Assembly: GCF_003032475.1 (NCBI RefSeq)
Contig: NZ_CP028369.1
Coordinates: 8,556,001-8,620,000, forward strand
Direction of reading: 5' to 3'
From: Streptomyces sp. P3
GTDB lineage: Bacteria > Actinomycetota > Actinomycetes > Streptomycetales > Streptomycetaceae
Length of the DNA: 64,000 nt
This document shows, one piece after another, positions 59,378 to 64,000 of this stretch; position 1 is the first letter of the stretch, and the number at the start of each line of letters is the position of its first letter. The notes below the pieces were generated by a model. That model worked only from the letters and a program-made list of their open reading frames with translations. It had not been told where the DNA came from and ran no database searches. The position numbers and the translations under genes were made by a program.

Positions 59378-59916
59378 TGACGGGTGGGTGGTGATGGCCG
59401 CTCGGTCAAGGGTGAGCTGGTTCGGGTCGGCCCGGCGTGGCCGTCCTCGCGTTCGGCAAATTGGACTTCGCGCAGGCCGGGGCGGGATGAAGGCTGTGCC
59501 GTTCTGTGCGACGGTTGACCTTTCCGGGCTCCATGCACTCAATGCGGCCGATGCCCCTCGGTCGGCAACGCGGTCGAGCGGTTGGTCGACCGATTCGACC
59601 GATTCGGCCGGGCCGACGGCTCGGCCGGCGCCGCCGGCTGTGCACGTCGGGCGGCAGTGAGGCGAACTCCGTTCGGTGATCCCGGCGCGGGCCATTGGCG
59701 TGTCGCGAGGCGTATGTGCGCCATCGGGGCGTGGCTCGCCTCCCGGTTGCGGGCGTGCACGGCAATGCGTCAGTGACGCGCTGGACCCGCGAACCGCGAC
59801 GGTGTCCCTGCCTGGGTCCGCGGTCGGTGGGGGATCCCCGCTCCGCGAGGTGAAGGGCCGAGGCCTGCGGTGGACAGGGACCGCCGACGTCGATGCCGAC
59901 GTCATAGGCGCACAGC
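59378..59916. other. Gap without recognisable gene
   Basis: About 540 bases with low-quality frames only. TCGACCGATTCGACCGATTC near 59590 is a nine-base tandem repeat. I see no remnant I can name. Confidence 0.5.
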
Positions 59917-59945
59917 TTGCCCCTCCATAGAATTATGGTCATACT
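59917..59945 (+). promoter_or_regulatory. Promoter with operator in the spacer, alpha/beta hydrolase gene
   Basis: TTGCCC (59917-59922), a 17-base spacer and CATACT (59940-59945). The spacer contains the inverted repeat CCATA-GAAT-TATGG (59925-59938), so a bound repressor would block the promoter. The predicted leader is about 170 bases. Confidence 0.5.
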
Positions 59946-60125
59946 TCAATGGTCGGCGTCACCGAGGGGCCCGAGCTCGCAAGGTTTCCGCTCCCACGGT
60001 CTTCGGTCGTCGATCCCGCAGACTGCAGCCGCAGTCGAGAGACCAGGCAACTGCCCTGTGTCGACCCCGTCAGGGAAGGAAGGGGCGTCGCAGGTGGCAG
60101 AAACCGCACGTTGAAGGGCACGACC

Positions 60126-60995
60126 ATGCATGACGCACAGGGTGCGCGAGGCGACGTGGTGACGTCGTACAAGCTCGCACCGAACCGCACCGTGACCGTC
60201 GGCGGGCTGACCTTCGCCTACCGCGATCTCGGCCCCAGGACCGGTACGCCGGTGGTCTTCTTCAACCACCTCGCCGGGGTTCTCGACAACTGGGACCCCC
60301 GCGTCGTCGACGGTTTCGCGGCGAAGCGCCGGGTCATCACGTTCGACAACCGGGGTGTCGGCGCCACGAACGGCTCCACTCCGAAGTCCATCCGGGAGAT
60401 GGCCGAGGATGCCGTCACGTTCATCCGGGCGCTCGGGCTCGAGCTCGTGGACATCCACGGCTTCTCGATGGGCGGCATGATCGCCCAGGTGGTCGCGCAG
60501 ACCGACCCCAAGCTCGTCCGCAGGCTGATCCTCTCGGGCACCGGTCCGGCCGGCGGCGAGGGCATCAAGGACGTCACCCGGCTGTCCAACATCGACACCG
60601 TCCGAGCGCTGTTCACCCTGCAGGATCCGAAGCAGTTCCTCTTCTTCACCCGTACCGCGAACGGGCGTCGGGCCGGCAAGGAGTTCTTGGCCCGCCTGAA
60701 GGAGCGCACCGAGGACCGGGACAGGGCGATCTCCCTCACCGCCTACAGGTCCCAGCTCAAGGCTATTCACCGCTGGGGGCTGGAACGACCCCAGGACCTC
60801 GCCGTCATCGGTCAGCCCGTGCTCGTCGTCAACGGCGAGAGCGACCGGATGGTGCCCTCGAAGAACTCGTACGACCTGGCGCGACGAGTGCCGAACGGCG
60901 AGTTGGTGATCTACCCCGACGCCGGCCACGGCGGCATCTTCCAATTCCATCAGCAGTTCGTGGAGACGGCGCTCGAGTTCCTCGAAAGGAAGTAG
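60126..60995 (+). CDS. Alpha/beta hydrolase
   Basis: A 289-residue hydrolase. The oxyanion region is VVFFNHLAGVLDNWDP, the nucleophile Ser is in VDIHGFSMGGMIAQVVA, the Asp in NGESDRMVP and the His in IYPDAGHGGIFQ, a complete triad. The VTFDNRGVGATNG stretch is typical of epoxide-hydrolase/haloperoxidase-like esterases. Relatives often detoxify or hydrolyse small esters and sit beside TetR genes. ATG 60126 has GAAGGG about eight bases upstream. It lies between two paralogous TetR regulators. Confidence 0.88.
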   Translation: MHDAQGARGDVVTSYKLAPNRTVTVGGLTFAYRDLGPRTGTPVVFFNHLAGVLDNWDPRVVDGFAAKRRVITFDNRGVGATNGSTPKSIREMAEDAVTFIRALGLELVDIHGFSMGGMIAQVVAQTDPKLVRRLILSGTGPAGGEGIKDVTRLSNIDTVRALFTLQDPKQFLFFTRTANGRRAGKEFLARLKERTEDRDRAISLTAYRSQLKAIHRWGLERPQDLAVIGQPVLVVNGESDRMVPSKNSYDLARRVPNGELVIYPDAGHGGIFQFHQQFVETALEFLERK

Positions 60996-61408
60996 GTGCG
61001 GAGTGCGGCTGTTGCCCGGATCGAGGACGCCGCCGCTGCGCCGTGACGCTCATCGGCTCCCCGTCGTGAGGAGGCATGTGGCGGTGGGGGCCTCGGACGT
61101 CGAGCCCGCCGGTCGGGCGCGGGGTGCGCCAGGCGCGAAGAACGGCCTTTGCGACGCGGCCAGTTGAGACCCGGTGGGGTCGAAGTCCGCCGTGTCGGCC
61201 CCGGTGGTCGCCGTGGCGGGGCCTGGCGAGATCGCTCCGGCCCACCCTGTGAACCCACGGGAGGTCATCAGCCGTTACGCACGGTCGTCCTGTTGGGCTC
61301 GGCACCCGTCGAACCAGTCGTCCTGGTGACCGGGCCGATGAGCACCCCCTCGCGCAGGGCACGGCTCCGGCGGTCACCGGCCGGCCTCGCGCCGATCGGC
61401 CGACAGGC
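60996..61408. other. Gap without recognisable gene
   Basis: About 410 bases between the hydrolase and the TetR gene on the opposite strand. Neither strand gives a frame with family likeness, and no clear hairpin is seen. Confidence 0.5.
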
Positions 61409-61981
61409 TCACCGCATGAGTGTGAGCGCGTTCGCGATGCCCTGCTCGAGGACCTCGTCGGCGAACTTCCGGTCGGAGAGCGCGCGGGAGAGTTGCAACG
61501 TGCCCACCAGCATGGTGAAGAGTCCGAGCGCCTCGCCGCGAGCGGACTTCGGATCCTCGGGTGACAGTCGGGCGGCGATCTCGTCGACGATGGCTCTCGC
61601 TCCGTCGGTGTAGGCCGTCTTGGCCCCGTCCTCGCAGCGGACGATCTCGTCGAGCAGGGCGGCGGAGGGGCAGCCCTCGCCGGGGTTGTCCCTGTGTTCG
61701 GGCGACAGATACTCGCGAACGAGGTCCTCGAGCCCCGCGTGGCCGGGCCGCAGCGAGTTGTAACGCGCCACCTGTGTCCGCAGTTGGTCTGCTACGACGT
61801 TCGCGACGAGGTCGTCCTTGGAGTCGAAGTGGGCGTAGAAGGCTCCGTTGGTCAGCCCGGCATCCGACATGAGCGTGGAGACACCGGATCCGTCGATCCC
61901 GTCCCGCTTGAACCGCTGGCCGGCCTTCTCGATGATCCGCTGCCGCGTCACCTGCTTGTGCTCCTTGCTGTAGCGCGCCAC
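61409..61981 (-). CDS. TetR/AcrR family regulator (paralogue B)
   Basis: A 190-residue regulator with HTH QRIIEKAGQRFKRDGIDGSG, VSTLMSDAGLTNGAFYAHFD and later EGCPSAALLDEIVRCEDGAK. It matches paralogue A along its whole length; the HTH is nearly identical, so the two may bind similar sites. GTG 61981 has GGAGGG seven bases upstream. It is convergent with the hydrolase gene. Confidence 0.88.
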   Translation of the reverse strand: MARYSKEHKQVTRQRIIEKAGQRFKRDGIDGSGVSTLMSDAGLTNGAFYAHFDSKDDLVANVVADQLRTQVARYNSLRPGHAGLEDLVREYLSPEHRDNPGEGCPSAALLDEIVRCEDGAKTAYTDGARAIVDEIAARLSPEDPKSARGEALGLFTMLVGTLQLSRALSDRKFADEVLEQGIANALTLMR

Positions 61982-62024
61982 AGGGTTCCCTCCAGTCGCT
62001 CCGTGGGGCCATGGTCAGGCGCCC

Positions 62025-62058
62025 ATACTAATCCATTGTCTGACGCGTGTAATATTAC
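62025..62058 (-). promoter_or_regulatory. Promoter of TetR paralogue B with overlapping palindrome
   Basis: On the minus strand ATTACA (62053-62048), 17 bases, TAGTAT (62030-62025). The palindrome GTAATATTAC (62049-62058) overlaps the -35 box and may be its operator. Confidence 0.5.
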
Positions 62059-62513
62059 GATCGACAGACAGGTTTCGGGTCGCGAACCCGCGAACCCGCC
62101 GAGCCCCGGAGTCACCGAGCCCGGAGTCACCGTCGTCGCTCAGGGTCGAGAACGCCTCGTTTCGCCGGAGGGCGATGTCTGTGAGTTCTAGCAACGCCCG
62201 GGGGCTTGCGGTGGGAGCATGGACGTGCTCTGCGGGATGAGGCTGCGATGGCCGACGCGGTGCGCGCGCCGTGTCACGTGCGCGATGATCTGTCAGGGGA
62301 GGGGGAGCTTCGGCCATCCGTCGCTGGCCTTGCCATAGATCGTCGTAGGCGGTTTCCATGAGCTCGCCATCTTCTCTTGCAGTGTGGCTGCGCCAGCACC
62401 GTCACAGCGGACCCGTCCGGCAAGCCGGAACGCGTGGTCACATCCGGGGGGTGCCTCTATGTCCTTCGTCAAGGCGCCCCTGTCGGTTTTGGGGTGATTC
62501 GGTCTTGCTGGGG
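62059..62513. other. Gap between TetR paralogue B and the IS110 transposase
   Basis: No gene is seen. CCCGGAGTCACCG occurs twice near 62105-62131. GGGGTGCCT (62448-62456) and AGGCGCCCC (62472-62480) form a nine-base stem with one mismatch; this may be the transposase terminator or part of the IS right end. The exact right end of the element is not determinable from the sequence alone. Confidence 0.5.
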
Positions 62514-63731
62514 TCATGCGGCGAGCTCGACGTCCGCGGGTGTGCGGGATTCGTAGAAGGTGCCGTCGCGGAGCATGGCGAACAGGACGCTGATGCGTTG
62601 GCGGGCGAGGCGGAGGAGGGCCTGGGTGTGGGTCTTGCCGCGGTTGCGTTGCTTGTCGTAGTAGGTGCGGGAGGCGGGGTCGGCGTTCATGCAGGCGAAG
62701 GCGGACAGGAACATGGCGCGTTTGAGCTGGCGGTTGCCGCCTCGGGGTGCGTGTTCGCCGTGGATCGAGGTGCCGGACGACTTCGTTGTCGGGGCGAGGC
62801 CGGCGTAGGAGGCGAGGTGGGCGGCGGTGGGGAAGCTGGTGCCGTCGCCGACGGTGACCAGCAGGACGGCGGCGGTCCTGACGCCGACGCCGGGCATCGA
62901 CGTCAGGACCGGGGAAAGAGGGTGGGCCTCCAGCAGGGCGTTGATCTGGGCTTCCAGGGCCCGGCGCTGTTCGTGGACAGCGGCGAGCGAGCGGGCCAGG
63001 GAGGGCACGACGATGTCGAGGGTGCCGGTGCCCGGGACCACGACGGTCTGCTCGTCCAACGCTTCGAAGACATCGTCGATCAGCCGCTGGGCCATGCGTG
63101 GGGCCTTGGGCCGGATGAGCTCGACGAGCCTGCGGCGGCCGGCTTTGCGCAGTGCGGCCGGGGAGCCGTAGCGCTCCAGCAGCCAGGTGACGGCCTGGTG
63201 GTCGAGGCGGGGGCCCAGGACGCGCTCCAGCGACGGGTGGAACTGGGTGAGCAGGCCGCGTATGCGGTTGGAGGTGCGGGTGGCCTCGGCCGCGAGGTCC
63301 TGGTCGAAGCCGACGAGAACCGTGAGTTCGGCGGTGATCTCGTCGGTGAGCTCCAGCGAGCGCAGGGTGTGCGGCATGGTGCGGGCGGCGTCCGCGATCA
63401 CGGCTGCGTCCTTCGCGTCGGTCTTGGCCTCGCCCGGATACAGGTCGGCGATCCGCCGCATCGCGAGTCCGGGCAGGTAGGCGACCTTGCAGCCGGTGTC
63501 CCGGGCGACCGTGAGCGGGAGGGCGCCGATGGAGGCGGGCTGGTCCACGATCACCAGGACGGTGCCGAACTTGGCCTTGAGTTTGTCGAAGACGGCCCGC
63601 AGTTTCGGCTCGCTGTTGGGCAGCTGCTTGTCGAGGACCTTCTTCCCGGCCGGGGTGAGCCCGTGGCCGTGGTGAGCACTCTTTCCGACGTCCAGGCCGA
63701 GGAACACGCCCACGTCTTCGGTGTCGAACAT
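62514..63731 (-). CDS. IS110 family transposase (DEDD recombinase)
   Basis: A 405-residue transposase. The RuvC-like N-terminal domain has VFLGLDVGKSAHHGHGL (Asp 14), VLVIVDQPASIGALPL (Asp 63, where many family members have Glu) and the GEAKTDAKDAAVIADAAR motif (Asp 105 and Asp 108). The C-terminal Tnp domain has LTSMPGVGVRTAAVLLVTVG and SGTSIHGEHAPRGGNRQLKR, where the catalytic Ser is expected. It appears intact. IS110 enzymes use a bridge RNA encoded in the non-coding end of the element to choose target and donor DNA; the region upstream of the start is the place to look. Confidence 0.93.
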   Translation of the reverse strand: MFDTEDVGVFLGLDVGKSAHHGHGLTPAGKKVLDKQLPNSEPKLRAVFDKLKAKFGTVLVIVDQPASIGALPLTVARDTGCKVAYLPGLAMRRIADLYPGEAKTDAKDAAVIADAARTMPHTLRSLELTDEITAELTVLVGFDQDLAAEATRTSNRIRGLLTQFHPSLERVLGPRLDHQAVTWLLERYGSPAALRKAGRRRLVELIRPKAPRMAQRLIDDVFEALDEQTVVVPGTGTLDIVVPSLARSLAAVHEQRRALEAQINALLEAHPLSPVLTSMPGVGVRTAAVLLVTVGDGTSFPTAAHLASYAGLAPTTKSSGTSIHGEHAPRGGNRQLKRAMFLSAFACMNADPASRTYYDKQRNRGKTHTQALLRLARQRISVLFAMLRDGTFYESRTPADVELAA

Positions 63732-63808
63732 CGCGCCCTTTCCAGGGTGTTGAGCGTGCCGGCCTCGGCAGTGGTGTCGTGCGCGCGCATCCACGTTATG
63801 CAGACCTG

Positions 63809-63847
63809 CCGCCCGCGAGCTGTCCGGCATTGCGCCGGACCGGGCGG
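63809..63847 (-). ncRNA. Nested hairpin in the IS110 5' end, candidate bridge-RNA part
   Basis: CCGCCCG (63809-63815) pairs with CGGGCGG (63841-63847), and inside it GTCCGGC (63822-63828) pairs with GCCGGAC (63834-63840); a six-base bulge separates the two stems and the loop is ATTGC. It lies 78 bases upstream of the transposase start, in the region where IS110-group elements encode their bridge RNA. No target- or donor-guide pairing can be shown without the empty site. Confidence 0.4.
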
Positions 63848-64000
63848 TGGCCGGACCTCTCATCAGCGTCTCCGACGGCACCTCCCGAGCCCGGTGACAC
63901 CACCCCCCAGGTCATCCGTTCGACAGGGGGACACAGTCATGCCGGGCCCGGAGGCCAGCGGCCCTCTTGCAGGACCGCGAAGAACATAACGGGGGTGACG
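63848..64000. other. Right edge of the window
   Basis: No gene is recognised. Only a 16-codon frame (MPGPEASGPLAGPRRT) at about 63940-63990 appears, which has no supporting evidence. Confidence 0.4.

Larger units (their letters stand above)
62448..63847 (-). mobile_element. IS110-family insertion sequence (ends approximate)
   Basis: The transposase with non-coding flanks on both sides makes up the element. IS110 elements lack terminal inverted repeats and target duplications, so the ends given are only the outermost structured sequences beside the transposase gene (hairpins at 62448-62480 and 63809-63847). Confidence 0.55.

Noticed and set aside
59388..59660. A 90-codon plus-strand frame
   Set aside because: No start signal, no family likeness and no conserved composition; the region looks empty.
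62293..62517. Minus-strand frame beside the transposase as a second transposase fragment
   Set aside because: No transposase motif is visible; it is probably non-coding IS end sequence.
1..64000. tRNA, rRNA genes, riboswitches and attachment sites
   Set aside because: Looked for tRNA-like cloverleaf ends, T-box and common riboswitch cores by eye; none was convincing. A covariance search could still find some.

Overview
The base composition (very GC-rich, strong third-position G/C bias), the gene families (DUF6986, DUF6332, DUF6643, Rv1733c-like, BldD-era small regulators, many TetR/LacI/PucR regulators) and the abundance of TANNNT-type leaderless starts point to the chromosome of a Streptomyces. 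The window starts inside a threonine aldolase gene and ends just beyond an IS110-family transposase. I name functions from protein motifs only; no database search was run.

Layout. 1-5.8 kb: threonine aldolase (3' end), a transglutaminase-like protein, a PlsC acyltransferase, a divergent DUF4395/thioredoxin pair, a leader peptide plus flavin reductase, and the electron-transfer flavoprotein pair etfB-etfA. 5.8-14.5 kb: secreted EEP phosphohydrolase, DUF6986 aldolase-like protein with an IclR/AllR-type operator, VOC protein, GGCT-like protein, a divergent LacI regulator/ROK kinase pair sharing a 12-bp palindrome, ADP-ribosylglycohydrolase, a 64-residue secreted peptide and a TmrB-kinase/Nudix fusion. 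14.8-24.6 kb: M20 dipeptidase, geranylgeranyl-reductase-type flavoprotein, DDN-like protein divergent from a TetR regulator with two matching operators, a LuxR remnant, DUF6332, a drug-efflux MFS divergent from a frameshifted MarR repressor, a mycothiol-dependent isomerase-type protein, and htpG. 24.6-34.4 kb: a membrane protein that looks like the surviving tail of an MFS/carboxypeptidase-regulatory fusion, rRNA methyltransferase RlmG, ROK regulator, beta-hydroxyacid dehydrogenase, an anti-sigma-type ATPase and a small partner, cysteine-synthase-like enzyme, SRPBCC protein and DeoR regulator.

34.6-49.5 kb: a large membrane protein whose alpha/beta-hydrolase elements are split by a membrane domain, a beta-helix/AAA+ ATPase, Rv1733c-like membrane protein, MOSC protein, DUF6643, double-TerD protein, HpnB-like glycosyltransferase, Asp/Glu racemase, PH-like membrane protein, Wzy/ligase-like membrane protein, apolipoprotein N-acyltransferase and a Nudix hydrolase. 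Several of these have a -10 element 6-8 bases before the start codon and no Shine-Dalgarno.

49.5-64 kb is visibly accessory: an acyl-CoA synthetase relic, a pair of secreted paralogues with an aerolysin/ETX-MTX2-like sequence pattern and four conserved cysteines, an atypical LuxR regulator, a PucR regulator beside an acyl-CoA ligase, three short-chain dehydrogenase genes of which two are broken, three TetR regulators (two of them close paralogues flanking an alpha/beta hydrolase), hexanucleotide repeats and the IS110 element with a nested hairpin in its 5' non-coding end where a bridge RNA is expected.

Most interesting points: the secreted paralogue pair, the split hydrolase, the beta-helix/AAA+ fusion, the cysteine-type leader peptide before the flavin reductase, the broken MarR next to its intact operator and efflux gene, the orphan MarR operator fused to a truncated transporter tail, and the candidate IS110 guide-RNA region.
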